A program made the position numbers and the translations under genes. Positions 1 to 7,815 of a stretch of DNA of 36,764 nucleotides are shown here, one piece after another; the stretch's first letter is position 1, and each line of letters starts with the position of its first letter. Below the pieces are notes generated by a model. It was not told where the DNA came from. It saw only the letters and a program-made list of their open reading frames with translations, and made no database searches. Source of the stretch: Deltaproteobacteria bacterium (GTDB lineage: Bacteria > Desulfobacterota > BSN033 > UBA1163); contig JAGXTA010000091.1 of NCBI GenBank assembly GCA_018333535.1, forward strand, positions 1 to 36,764, read 5' to 3'.

Positions 1-129
1 GGTTTGGTAGCGCTGGAGCCACTTGAAAAACCATTTTTTCGATCGTCCTATCTCACGATAAATCGAAACAGGAGATCTCCTCTGCAAAAATTGCTGAATG
101 GCCATCTTTCTCAAGCTTTCTTCATTCAT
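1..129 (-). CDS. Transposase N-terminal fragment, cut by the window edge
   Basis: Reading the minus strand from ATG at 129 gives 43 codons open to the window edge, beginning MNEESLRKMAIQQF and containing a helix-turn-helix-like stretch (SPVSIYREIGRSKKWFFKW) typical of the N-terminus of integrase-core transposases of the IS481/IS3 type. A good Shine-Dalgarno (GAGGAGGG) lies just upstream of the ATG, which supports the start. The three direct repeats at 187-267 lie in its 5' region, as expected for an insertion-sequence end. The rest of the protein, including any DDE catalytic residues, is outside the window, so the family is uncertain. Confidence 0.6.
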   Translation of the reverse strand, partial: MNEESLRKMAIQQFLQRRSPVSIYREIGRSKKWFFKWLQRYQT

Positions 130-186
130 CGGTTTCCCTCCTCTGTGGTTTGGACTAGGGGCATCATACCCCAAATCAGCTCTCAG

Positions 187-267
187 GGTAACCGATGTGT
201 TGGCACAAAAACTGACATTAAAGGTAACCTATGTTCTGGCACATCGGGGTAACCGATGTGCTGGCAC
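187..267. repeat. Three direct repeats, probable IS terminal transposase-binding sites
   Basis: A 20-base unit occurs three times: GGTAACCGATGTGTTGGCAC at 187-206, GGTAACCTATGTTCTGGCAC at 223-242 and GGTAACCGATGTGCTGGCAC at 248-267. Read on the other strand each unit begins GTGCC. They sit upstream of the transposase fragment and end shortly before the alcohol dehydrogenase stub, so they most likely mark the end of the insertion sequence. The exact outer boundary and a target duplication cannot be fixed because only one end is present. Confidence 0.55.
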
Positions 268-459
268 TTGGCAACTATAAAACAGAAAACATTCATGGCC
301 TTGATGCTGTAACCAATCGGCAACACCAGGGCCAGTGGATTCATCAACGAGAAATCGCATTTATGCTGTTTCCACTATCAGGGGCATGAAGGTGGTGTTC
401 TCCATGAATCTGGTGGCAAATAAGATACAAGCTTGAATTTCTTCTTGATTTTTCTCTAT

Positions 460-753
460 GTGATGCGATACAATACTATCGCAAATCATACAAAGTTTGT
501 TCAAATGGCCAAGGTCTTCGGAGAAAAGGTCGAGGGCCTTTCTGAACTGGATGGGGCAGAAACGGCGGTAAAATTTGTAGAACGACTCTCCGATGACATT
601 CGAGTCCCGAGGAGGCTCAGGGACGTTGGGGTCCCGGAAAATGCAATTCCCCGGTTGGCTGAGGCGGCCATGAAAGTAACCAGGCTCCTTGCCAATAACC
701 CAAGAAAAATAACTCTCGAAGATGCCGTCGCCATCTACCGATCAGCTTATTAA
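460..753 (+). pseudogene. Iron-containing alcohol dehydrogenase, C-terminal remnant
   Basis: The last 97 codons before the stop at 753 match the C-terminal end of group III Fe-dependent alcohol dehydrogenases: VMRYN followed by a KF..MAKVFGE helix, then GVPENAIPRLAEAAM and NPRKITLEDAVAIYRSAY. The N-terminal Rossmann domain and the iron-binding histidine cluster (roughly the first three quarters of a 380-400 aa protein) are absent. An ATG at 433 would add nine residues (NFFLIFLY) that do not look like the family. The insertion-sequence end lying upstream is the probable cause of the truncation. The stub is unlikely to be functional. Confidence 0.7.
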
Positions 754-898
754 TTTAGTTACTTTTCCTTTTCCTGAAATCGAACAAATTCCCTTTGAGC
801 CTTTATCCGGCCTTTTTGAATACAAGGAAATATGATAGTATCGTCTTACCTATGGATGGAAGGAAGAGGAAAATCCCATTTTGAGGGAGAATTAGATT

Positions 899-2683
899 AT
901 GGAAAAGTTAAAAAATTTTGATGCCCAATTAGTACTCAATTCTATTTACAACGGCATTATAGCGATTGATTCAGAAGGCATGATCACCTATTTCAACAAA
1001 ACAGCAGAAAGAATTTTTAATATCCCTGCTCATGAAGCCATGAATCGATATATCTTGGATGTCCTGCCAAATACCGGCGGTAAATTGCTCGATTGCTTGA
1101 AAACTGGAAAGCCATTTTATGGAGAGAAACTCAAAGGGCAAGAAGTTACCCTTATCTCCAATATAAATCCGATTGTGACGAACGGGAAAATCTCAGGGGC
1201 CGTAAGTTTCTTCCAAGACATTTCCGAAATTGAAAGTATCTCAAAAGAGCTTGACTTATTTAAGAATATGAAAAATTGGTTAGATACCATTATCGATTCG
1301 TCCTATGACGGTCTATGGATTTGTGACCACCAAGGCAAAGTCATCAGAATCAATAAGGCATCTGAAAGGATCAACGGGGTCAAAGCCGAAGAGGTGATTG
1401 GCAGGAATATGAGGGAACTGGTGGCAGAGGGCTTATGCGACAAGTCCGTTACTTTGGAGGTGTTGAAGAAGAAAACTTCTGTAACAATGATTCAACAGAT
1501 TAAAGGAGAGAAAAGGATCCTGGTCACAGGCAATCCAATTGTTAATGAAAAAGGGGAAATCACATTTGTCGTTACAAATGATCGTGATATTACTGAACTG
1601 GACGATCTGAGAAGTCAACTTCAAGAGATTCAGGCATTGGCCAAAGGTTATATTTCGAAGCTATCTGAATTAGAGATGCAAGGGGTTGACATAAAAAGTA
1701 TCATTTTTCGAAGCGAGGAAATGAAAAGAATCATTGAGATGGCCTTAAGGGTGGCTCCAGTCGATACAACCGTACTTCTTTTAGGGGAATCAGGTGTAGG
1801 TAAAGGAATAATTGCAAAACTGATTCACAAACACTCGGAACGGGGCACTGGACCCTTCATACGAGTCGATTGTGCAGGTATTCCAGACTCTCTCATTGAA
1901 TCGGAGTTATTTGGTTATGAAAAAGGCGCATTTACCGGGGCTAAGGTCGAAGGGAAACCCGGGTTCTTCGAACTCGCTAATAAAGGAACACTTTTTCTTG
2001 ACGAAATTGGAGAAATTACATTAAGTTCCCAATCAAAGCTTCTCCGCTTTTTAGAGGACCATGAAATTATCCGGGTTGGAGGAACAGAACCTAAAGAAAT
2101 TGATGTAAGGGTGATTGCGGCAACCAATAAGAACATTGAAGAGATGGTAAAGTCTAAAGGTTTCAGGGAAGACCTTTATTATCGACTCAATGTGGTTCCC
2201 ATCCATATCCCGCCCTTAAGAGAAAGACGGGAGGATATTTTACCTCTGATCTTTCATTTTCTTGAAAAATTCAATAAAAATTATCGAAAGGAAAAGGTTC
2301 TTTCTCCAGAGGCGATTGAAACCCTTTGCAAATATGACTTTCTAGGAAATATTCGTGAACTGGCTAATATTATAGAAAGGCTTGTTGTGATAACAGAAAA
2401 TGAGTGGATTGAAGCGCGAGATCTCTCAAATGCAATTGCAAGCTGTAATTCCAAGGAAATACCCTACTCTTTCTTAGCCGAAGGTATTTCACTCAAAGAT
2501 GCCCTGCAAAAATGTGAGAGCATTATTATTGAAAAGTCTATTAACAAATATGGTTCTCAGCGGGAGGCAGCAAAAGCTTTAAAGGTAGATCAGGGAACAA
2601 TTTCAAGGAAAATTAAGAAGTTTTCAATATCGAAAAAAGATGTATTGATGCATAATGAATTGCATTTACGCATCAAATATTAA
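899..2683 (+). CDS. Sigma-54-dependent transcriptional regulator with two PAS domains and TyrR-like HTH
   Basis: The 594-aa protein is a bacterial enhancer-binding protein that activates sigma-54 RNA polymerase. Two PAS sensor domains (about 10-115 and 125-235) precede an AAA+ domain with Walker A GESGVGKG at 296-303, the sigma-54 contact loop GAFTGA at 343-348 and Walker B GTLFLDEI at 363-370. The C-terminus (about 545-580, KYGSQREAAKALKVDQGTISRKIKK) resembles the TyrR/PhhR-type helix-turn-helix rather than classic Fis. GAGGGAGA upstream of the ATG is the ribosome site. No phosphoreceiver domain is present, so it probably senses a small ligand through PAS. It stands immediately before the aminotransferase/carbamoyltransferase operon, which carries a candidate sigma-54 promoter, and is the likely local activator. 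Confidence 0.92.
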   Translation: MEKLKNFDAQLVLNSIYNGIIAIDSEGMITYFNKTAERIFNIPAHEAMNRYILDVLPNTGGKLLDCLKTGKPFYGEKLKGQEVTLISNINPIVTNGKISGAVSFFQDISEIESISKELDLFKNMKNWLDTIIDSSYDGLWICDHQGKVIRINKASERINGVKAEEVIGRNMRELVAEGLCDKSVTLEVLKKKTSVTMIQQIKGEKRILVTGNPIVNEKGEITFVVTNDRDITELDDLRSQLQEIQALAKGYISKLSELEMQGVDIKSIIFRSEEMKRIIEMALRVAPVDTTVLLLGESGVGKGIIAKLIHKHSERGTGPFIRVDCAGIPDSLIESELFGYEKGAFTGAKVEGKPGFFELANKGTLFLDEIGEITLSSQSKLLRFLEDHEIIRVGGTEPKEIDVRVIAATNKNIEEMVKSKGFREDLYYRLNVVPIHIPPLRERREDILPLIFHFLEKFNKNYRKEKVLSPEAIETLCKYDFLGNIRELANIIERLVVITENEWIEARDLSNAIASCNSKEIPYSFLAEGISLKDALQKCESIIIEKSINKYGSQREAAKALKVDQGTISRKIKKFSISKKDVLMHNELHLRIKY

Positions 2684-2738
2684 ATATTCTAAATTTCAAC
2701 TGGTTACTAAATGTTTATCTTTTATCATCAGTAAATTG

Positions 2739-2752
2739 ATGCAATATTGCAT
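2739..2752. promoter_or_regulatory. 14-bp perfect palindrome, candidate upstream activator site
   Basis: ATGCAATATTGCAT is a perfect palindrome lying about 130 bases upstream of the candidate sigma-54 -24 element at 2883, a normal distance for an enhancer-binding-protein site. The surrounding gene-free stretch (2684-2990) is very AT-rich and holds no other gene. Binding by the adjacent regulator is an inference. Confidence 0.35.
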
Positions 2753-2881
2753 ATATTTAGAGTTTTTCTGTTAATTTAATATTCCCCAATACCAAATTTT
2801 AAAAAATTGATTTCTTTTTTTAGATCAAATCCTTACCATTACGAATTCCCAATTTTTCCAAGGTACAACCTATTTTTAATT

Positions 2882-2898
2882 TTGGCACGAAAGATGTA
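2882..2898 (+). promoter_or_regulatory. Candidate sigma-54 (-24/-12) promoter of the carbamoyltransferase operon
   Basis: TTGGCACGAAAGATGTA matches the -24 box TGGCACG exactly, with the standard 10-base gap to a weaker -12 box (ATGTA against consensus TTGCA). Transcription would begin near 2909, about 80 bases before the aminotransferase start. A sigma-54 regulator gene directly upstream supports it. The T at the usual invariant C of the -12 GC is the main weakness. Confidence 0.5.
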
Positions 2899-2990
2899 TC
2901 CACATTCTAATTACTAAAAGTTTTTGAATATTAAAAAAATCTCTAACCTGCCCCTACCAGAAGGGGGGGAAGGGTTTATTTTTTTTGATT

Positions 2991-4295
2991 ATGAAAACAA
3001 ACGGTTCATTGCTGTCTGAAAGAAACCAGCATATTCCACAGGGGCCATTCAATGTCCACCCCATTTTTGCTGCAAAGGCAAAAGGGGCGATTATCACCGA
3101 TGTGGAAGGGAAAGAGTATATCGATTTTGCAGGGGGCATCGGTGTAAACAATGTTGGCCACTGCGATGAAGAAGTGCTAAAGGCTGTCCAGGATCAAATT
3201 CAAAAATATATTCACACCTGTTTCCATGTGGTCATGTATGAACCTTATGTAGAACTGGCAAAAAGACTGAATGAGATCACCCCGGGAAATTTTCCAAAAA
3301 AGACGATGTTTGCAAATAGCGGTGCAGAGGCCGTTGAGAATGCCATCAAGATTGCCCGTCATGCCACGGGCCGACCTGCTATCATTGCATTTGAAGATGC
3401 CTTTCATGGCCGAACCCTTTTAGCCTTAAGCTTAACCAGTAAGATGAAACCTTATAAATTTGGTTTTGCGCCTTATGCTCCGGAGATTTACCGAATGCCT
3501 TATGCCTATTGCTACCGATGCGCTTTCGGTCTGGAATACCCTTCTTGTGAAATTCATTGCGCCTATTTTCTAAGAGATTTTTTCCAAACTCACATCTCTG
3601 CCGAACAGGTGGCGGCTTTGATTGTGGAGCCGGTATTGGGTGAAGGGGGATTTGTTGTTCCACCTAAGGAGTATTTCAAAATCCTTCATAAAATCTGTCA
3701 GGACAATGGAATCGTTTTCATTGCCGATGAGGTTCAGACCGGTTTTGGCCGTACTGCAAAGATGTTTGCCATGGAGCATTATGAGGTAGCGCCGGATATT
3801 CTGGTAACAGCCAAATCCATTGCTGGAGGATTTCCTCTCAGCGCCATCACCGGAAAGGCAGAACTAATGGATCATCCCCAGGTAGGAGGGTTGGGAGGAA
3901 CCTATGCAGGGAATCCCGTGGCCTGTCGGGCTGCCCTTGCGGTGCTTGATCAGTTTGAGAAGAAGGATCTCTTAGCGAGAGCTGAGAAAATTGGAAAAAG
4001 GGTCTTAGAAAAGTTCAAGGAATTTCAAGAGGACTATTCAATGATGGGTGATGTCAGGGGTTTAGGGGCAATGGTAGGAATGGAACTGGTGGTGGATCGA
4101 AAGACCAAAGAGCCAGCTACAGCTTTCACAAAACAGTTGGTGAATCATTGTCGTGAAAAAGGATTATTAATGATCTCCGCCGGTACTCACTCAAACATTA
4201 TCCGACCATTAATGCCTTTGGTGATTACAGATGATCAATTGGAAGAGGGCTTGAAAATTATTGGAGAGGTCTTAGATGAAGTCGGTCAATCATGA
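2991..4295 (+). CDS. gabT: Class III PLP-dependent aminotransferase (4-aminobutyrate aminotransferase-like)
   Basis: The 434-aa protein is a fold-type I, class III transaminase of the GabT/ornithine-delta-aminotransferase group. It has the PLP Asp in ADEVQTGFGRT (D246), the Schiff-base Lys in VTAKSIAGG (K275), the NSGAEAVE phosphate-binding motif and the FHGRT motif. A TTG at 2985 is an alternative start that lies closer to the purine-rich AAGGGGGGGAAGGG ribosome site. Residues 174-190 hold a four-cysteine pattern (C-x2-C-x8-C-x3-C) that recurs in the second class III aminotransferase of this window. It is the first gene of the putative sigma-54 operon and overlaps the next gene by 20 bases. 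Likely role: moving the amino group of a terminal amine (GABA, ornithine or similar) to 2-oxoglutarate or pyruvate; the precise substrate is unknown. Confidence 0.85.
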   Translation: MKTNGSLLSERNQHIPQGPFNVHPIFAAKAKGAIITDVEGKEYIDFAGGIGVNNVGHCDEEVLKAVQDQIQKYIHTCFHVVMYEPYVELAKRLNEITPGNFPKKTMFANSGAEAVENAIKIARHATGRPAIIAFEDAFHGRTLLALSLTSKMKPYKFGFAPYAPEIYRMPYAYCYRCAFGLEYPSCEIHCAYFLRDFFQTHISAEQVAALIVEPVLGEGGFVVPPKEYFKILHKICQDNGIVFIADEVQTGFGRTAKMFAMEHYEVAPDILVTAKSIAGGFPLSAITGKAELMDHPQVGGLGGTYAGNPVACRAALAVLDQFEKKDLLARAEKIGKRVLEKFKEFQEDYSMMGDVRGLGAMVGMELVVDRKTKEPATAFTKQLVNHCREKGLLMISAGTHSNIIRPLMPLVITDDQLEEGLKIIGEVLDEVGQS

Positions 4296-4596
4296 AGGAT
4301 TCAGTGATCCGATTGGGAACATCCCTCTGGATGACGAGCACGCTCATATTCTCATAGAATATTACGAGAACGCGACATCTCTTCGCCTGCTGATTGAAAC
4401 CATCGAAATAAGCGGAGCGAAGATCCTTGAGACCATCCCCCTAAGAGAGGAACCAGGTGGTCCAAGATCGGTTCTCTTTAAGCTCTATGTTGAGGACGCC
4501 AGGAATGCGGTCATCAGCCTTTCAAAGCATCCTTTGGCCAACCTGAAAGGATACAATGCGAAGTCAAAGATTGCCCAAAAAAGGAGGAACCGATGA
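4276..4596 (+). CDS. Small 106-aa protein, possible ACT-like ferredoxin fold
   Basis: I do not recognise this family. It has its own ribosome site (GGAGAGG) inside the 3' end of the aminotransferase gene, overlaps that gene by 20 bases and overlaps the following carbamoyltransferase gene by ATGA, so it is translationally coupled on both sides and very probably real. The order of predicted elements (strand HAHILIEYY, helix TSLRLLIETIEIS, strand AKILETIPL, strand RSVLFKLYV, helix ARNAVISLSK, strand) is beta-alpha-beta-beta-alpha-beta, the layout of ACT and related ligand-binding domains. An allosteric or accessory subunit for the neighbouring carbamoyltransferase or aminotransferase is a reasonable guess, based on fold impression and coupling only. 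Confidence 0.7.
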   Translation: MKSVNHEGFSDPIGNIPLDDEHAHILIEYYENATSLRLLIETIEISGAKILETIPLREEPGGPRSVLFKLYVEDARNAVISLSKHPLANLKGYNAKSKIAQKRRNR

Positions 4597-5531
4597 GAGA
4601 CAAATTCAGAGGGAAAGATTTTCTAAGTTTGATGGATTTTACCCGGGAGGAAATCAATGATATTTTGAACGTCTCTTATGAACTAAAGATGAAGTGGGCA
4701 AGGCGTGAACTCCACGAATATTTGAGAGGAAAGACGGTTGCCGTCATCTTTGAAAAACCCTCTACTCGAACCCGTACCTCTTTTCAGGCGGCCATTGCCC
4801 ATCTCGGGGCACAAAGCTTCTATATGCGTCCTGATGAAATGCAGTTAGCTCGAGGGGAACCAATCAAGGATACAGCTCGGGTCATTGATCGGTACTGTGA
4901 TGCCCTGGTGATGAGAACCTTTGGACAGGATCGGCTTGAAGAGTTTGCCCGATATATGAAAAACCCAGTGATCAATGCCCTTTCCGATCTGACTCACCCT
5001 TGCCAAGGTTTGGCGGACCTCTTGACCATCCGAGAGAAGAAAGGAGACTTTAAGGGGTTAAAACTTGTCTATGCGGGCGATATCTGGAATGTCTGCCACT
5101 CTCTCATGATTGCTGGCGGGACCATGGGATTCGATGTCTACGTGGCCGTTCCCGAGGGATATGCCCCCAATCCAAAGATTCACCAGTTTGCCATGGAGGC
5201 TGCGAAACGGAGTCGAACGAAAATTGTCCTCACGAAAGATCTAAAGGAAGCGTTAAAAGATGCGGATGTGGTTTATGCCAATACGTGGCATAGCATGGGC
5301 GCGGCTGAAAAAGAAAAGGAAAAGAGGGCTAAGGATTTTGGGCCCTATCAGATCAACGGAAAGGTGGTGGAGGAGGCAAAGCCTGATTTTATTTTCATGC
5401 ATTGTCTGCCCGGATATCGTGGGGAAGAGATGACCGATGAGATCATTGAGGGCCCCCATTCTGTCGTGTGGGATCAGGCTGAGAATCGAATGCATACGGA
5501 AAAGGCGGTCCTAGCCCTGTTTGTAGGATGA
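4593..5531 (+). CDS. argF: Ornithine carbamoyltransferase-like enzyme with altered amino-substrate residue
   Basis: The 312-aa length and motifs are those of OTC: carbamoyl-phosphate site STRTRTSF (57-64), HPCQGLADL (135-143), the amino-acid loop SMG (234-236) and HCLPG with the catalytic cysteine (270-274). The enzyme interconverts carbamoyl phosphate plus an amine with a ureido compound plus phosphate in the cytoplasm. Unusually, the family's D-x-W-x-SMG element reads N-T-W-H-S-M-G, so the aspartate that binds the alpha-ammonium of ornithine (Asp231 in E. coli, Asp263 in human OTC) is Asn230. Strong ribosome site (AAGGAGG); ATGA overlap with the preceding small gene. Carbamate kinase follows, favouring a catabolic, ATP-yielding direction. 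Substrate could be citrulline or a ureido compound without an alpha-amino group. Confidence 0.85.
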   Translation: MRDKFRGKDFLSLMDFTREEINDILNVSYELKMKWARRELHEYLRGKTVAVIFEKPSTRTRTSFQAAIAHLGAQSFYMRPDEMQLARGEPIKDTARVIDRYCDALVMRTFGQDRLEEFARYMKNPVINALSDLTHPCQGLADLLTIREKKGDFKGLKLVYAGDIWNVCHSLMIAGGTMGFDVYVAVPEGYAPNPKIHQFAMEAAKRSRTKIVLTKDLKEALKDADVVYANTWHSMGAAEKEKEKRAKDFGPYQINGKVVEEAKPDFIFMHCLPGYRGEEMTDEIIEGPHSVVWDQAENRMHTEKAVLALFVG

Positions 5532-5564
5532 AAAAGTTGATCCATAACGTTTAGTTGGAAACGG

Positions 5565-6515
5565 ATGAAGAAGCGGATTGTGATCGCCTTAGGTGGAAAT
5601 GCGATTAAGCAGCCTCATGAGTTGGGGACAGCCCAGGAACAGATGAAAAATATCAAGAATTCGTGTCAACAGATACTCCAAATCATCCAAGCGGGCTATG
5701 AAGTGGTATTGACGCATGGAAATGGTCCACAGATAGGAAATCTTCTTATCCAGCAAGAAACGGGAATTCCCCAAGTTCCGGTTCAACCCATGGATATTTG
5801 TGGTGCTATGACTCAAGGCCAGATTGGATATATGGTACAGCAGACGTTGGTCAATGGATTGAAGACTTACAATCTGAATCTCAACGTGGTCACAGTGATC
5901 ACACAGGTCTTGGTCAATCGGGAAGATCCGGACTTCAGGAGTCCGAGCAAACCCATAGGCCCATTTTACGACCAAGAAACGGGAAAAAGAAACCAGTCCG
6001 AGAAGGGTTACCAGATCAAACAGGTACTCCCAAATGGGGAAAAGCCTTTCCGTAGGGTGGTCCCTTCCCCTGATCCGATAAGGATATTGGAAGGAAAAGC
6101 GCTGAAACGGCTCGTCGATGCCGGGATGATTGTCATTGCTTCAGGAGGAGGAGGGATCCCTGTCACTTTGAATGATCGTGGAGAACTGGAGGGGGTGGAG
6201 GGAGTGATCGACAAGGACCTGGCAGGGGAGAAACTGGCAGAAGCCGTGGGCGCGGATATCTTAATGATCCTCACGGATGTGAATAAGGTTAAACTTGGGT
6301 TTGGTACCCCAGAAGAGAAAGATTTGGATAAGATAGATGTTAATCAAGCGAAACGCTATTTAAAAGAGGGCCATTTCCTACCAGGGTCGATGGCTCCCAA
6401 AATCTCAGCCTGTTTACGGTTTATTGAATACGGCGGGGAAAAGGCTATCATTGCCTCATTGGATAAATCTTGGGAGGCCATTCAGGGGCAGGAAGGCACA
6501 CATATCATTCCATGA
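5565..6515 (+). CDS. arcC: Carbamate kinase
   Basis: The 316-aa protein matches ArcC along its length: IALGGNAI at the N-terminus, LTHGNGPQIGNL, QPMDICGAMTQGQIGYM, RRVVPSPDP, IASGGGGIPV, GVEGVIDKDLAGEKLA, LTDVNKV and a C-terminal GSMAPKI. It transfers phosphate from carbamoyl phosphate to ADP, giving ATP, ammonia and CO2. It lies 33 bases after the OTC-like gene and overlaps the next gene by ATGA, so the carbamoyl phosphate released by either transcarbamylase can be captured for energy. The carbamate kinase motifs are intact, in contrast to its two transcarbamylase neighbours. Confidence 0.95.
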   Translation: MKKRIVIALGGNAIKQPHELGTAQEQMKNIKNSCQQILQIIQAGYEVVLTHGNGPQIGNLLIQQETGIPQVPVQPMDICGAMTQGQIGYMVQQTLVNGLKTYNLNLNVVTVITQVLVNREDPDFRSPSKPIGPFYDQETGKRNQSEKGYQIKQVLPNGEKPFRRVVPSPDPIRILEGKALKRLVDAGMIVIASGGGGIPVTLNDRGELEGVEGVIDKDLAGEKLAEAVGADILMILTDVNKVKLGFGTPEEKDLDKIDVNQAKRYLKEGHFLPGSMAPKISACLRFIEYGGEKAIIASLDKSWEAIQGQEGTHIIP

Positions 6516-7474
6516 GGATGGAGAGTATGGTACTCCACCATATAGTCGAAGCTCAGCAGTTTAATAAGAAAACCCTTCAGGAAATATTTATCTTTGCAGA
6601 CCGTGTTAAAGAACGTATAGAGCGTGGGTTTCCCCTGGAACTTCTTCGTGGAAAAATCTTAGCCAATCTTTTTTATGTTAAATCCATTCGAACCATGTTC
6701 TCTTTTGAGACCGCCATGAAACGGCTGGGGGGTGAAGTCATAGGGACTGAAAGTGGAGAAGCCTTTTCTTCCGAACTTGTAGGAGCAACCCTCGAAGATA
6801 CTGTAAGAATGGTCGGTTCATTCGTTGATGTCATTGTCCTCAGACATTATCAGAGTGGCTCAGCAAAACGTGCTGCGGAGGTCTCCCCTGTCCCAATTAT
6901 CAACGGGGGGGATGGAGCAGCTCAGCATCCTACGCAGGCGATTGTCGACCTATACTGCATTGAAAAGTTAATGGGAGGAGTGGATGGGGTTTCGATTGCC
7001 TTCCTCGGCAACTTGATGAATAGTCGGACGATTCGCTCCCTCGTTTATTTCTTAGCTAAATATTCAGGCATTAAAATATATTTCGCCTCCCCAAGAACCC
7101 TGAAGATGAAAGATGACCTTAAGGAATACTTGACCGAACATCGAGTTTCTTTCTCAGAATCCTTTGACAGTGCAGAGGATCTGATGGAAATTGCTTCCAA
7201 GGTGGATATTCTATATCTAACCCAGATACCTGAAGATCATTTTGGAGACCGTATTTGCGATTATGATAAATATAGGGAAATCTTCAGAATTAATCAAAAT
7301 ATCTTGAATAGGTTGAGGAAGGATACGTTCATCATGCATCCCTTCCCACGGGGTGATGAACTTCCGGTCCAAGTGGACAAAGACCCTCGCGCCATCTACT
7401 TTGATCAGATCAAGTATGGACAATTCCTCCGAATGGGCCTATTATGCTATGTGCTTGGAGTGAGGGTGGATTAG
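6512..7474 (+). CDS. Aspartate carbamoyltransferase-like protein with non-canonical active site
   Basis: The 320-aa protein aligns with the PyrB catalytic chain over its whole length, including SFETAMKRLGG (64-74), LRH (110-112), GDGAAQHPTQAIVDL (133-147), the SRT arginine (R172) and MHPFPRGDEL (275-284). Several catalytic positions differ from E. coli PyrB: STRTR is SIRTM (58-62), the KK of the 80s loop is LV (89-90, loss of catalytic Lys84), and TRVQ is TQIP (237-240, loss of aspartate-binding Arg229). It therefore probably uses carbamoyl phosphate and a different acceptor, or serves as a structural partner. The ATG overlaps the carbamate kinase stop; further in-frame ATGs at 6518 and 6527 are possible starts. 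No pyrI-like regulatory chain is adjacent, and the location is not a pyrimidine operon. Confidence 0.8.
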   Translation: MRMESMVLHHIVEAQQFNKKTLQEIFIFADRVKERIERGFPLELLRGKILANLFYVKSIRTMFSFETAMKRLGGEVIGTESGEAFSSELVGATLEDTVRMVGSFVDVIVLRHYQSGSAKRAAEVSPVPIINGGDGAAQHPTQAIVDLYCIEKLMGGVDGVSIAFLGNLMNSRTIRSLVYFLAKYSGIKIYFASPRTLKMKDDLKEYLTEHRVSFSESFDSAEDLMEIASKVDILYLTQIPEDHFGDRICDYDKYREIFRINQNILNRLRKDTFIMHPFPRGDELPVQVDKDPRAIYFDQIKYGQFLRMGLLCYVLGVRVD

Positions 7475-7572
7475 AGGAGAGGAATTGGAAGGGAGGTGAT
7501 GAAATAAACTTTTTCGTGCCCTAAGTGAAAGAAATAATCCAAAATGCTTTCAGAGATTGGTTCTCTCTTTTT

Positions 7573-7608
7573 CTTCGTCCTCCCTTGGTAAAGCAAAGGA
7601 GGACGAAG
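7573..7608. repeat. Hairpin overlapping a ribosome-binding site
   Basis: CTTCGTCCTCC at 7573-7583 and GGAGGACGAAG at 7598-7608 are exact 11-base reverse complements with a 14-base loop. The right arm contains the Shine-Dalgarno (AAGGAGG) and the first base of the GTG start of the following remnant, so the stem would hide the start site in RNA. No T-run follows, so it is a poor intrinsic terminator. Confidence 0.5.
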
Positions 7609-7721
7609 TGAGAATAGGACTCCACGGGCCTTTTAGTGCACCGGTTGCCTACTCTGGCGAGTTGATGAAAAAGGGGTTTTTGTTGGCCGTTGAAGAGATC
7701 AATAAGGCAAGAGGGGGATGA
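7608..7721 (+). pseudogene. ABC amino-acid binding protein, N-terminal remnant
   Basis: From GTG at 7608, behind a good ribosome site, 37 codons read VRIGLHGPFSAPVAYSGELM and on through [15 protein letters not shown] to TGA. This is the start of a periplasmic branched-chain-amino-acid-type binding protein (Peripla_BP_6 fold), normally about 350-400 aa. A signal peptide is missing. The similarity ends at the point where the tail of a carbamoyltransferase begins in another frame, so this is one side of a deletion junction. Confidence 0.55.
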
Positions 7722-7815
7722 TGATGTAATAGAAGGAGAGCAATCCGTGGTATGGGATCAGGCCGAAAACAGGCTTCATAAAGAAAAGGCAATATTATCT
7801 TTAGTAGTACCATAA
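7720..7815 (+). pseudogene. Second ornithine carbamoyltransferase, C-terminal remnant
   Basis: This frame encodes [18 protein letters not shown], then [13 protein letters not shown] and TAA. It matches the last 31 residues of the intact OTC-like enzyme of this window ([18 protein letters not shown]..). It is fused, one frame off, to the binding-protein remnant, and ends 23 bases before the DDAH-like hydrolase gene. The natural reading is that a second OTC gene stood directly upstream of the hydrolase and was lost by deletion. Confidence 0.75.

Noticed and set aside
98-280. Plus-strand frame across the IS end repeats
   Set aside because: It overlaps the minus-strand transposase start and its repeats; the minus-strand frame has the ribosome site and a family-like sequence.
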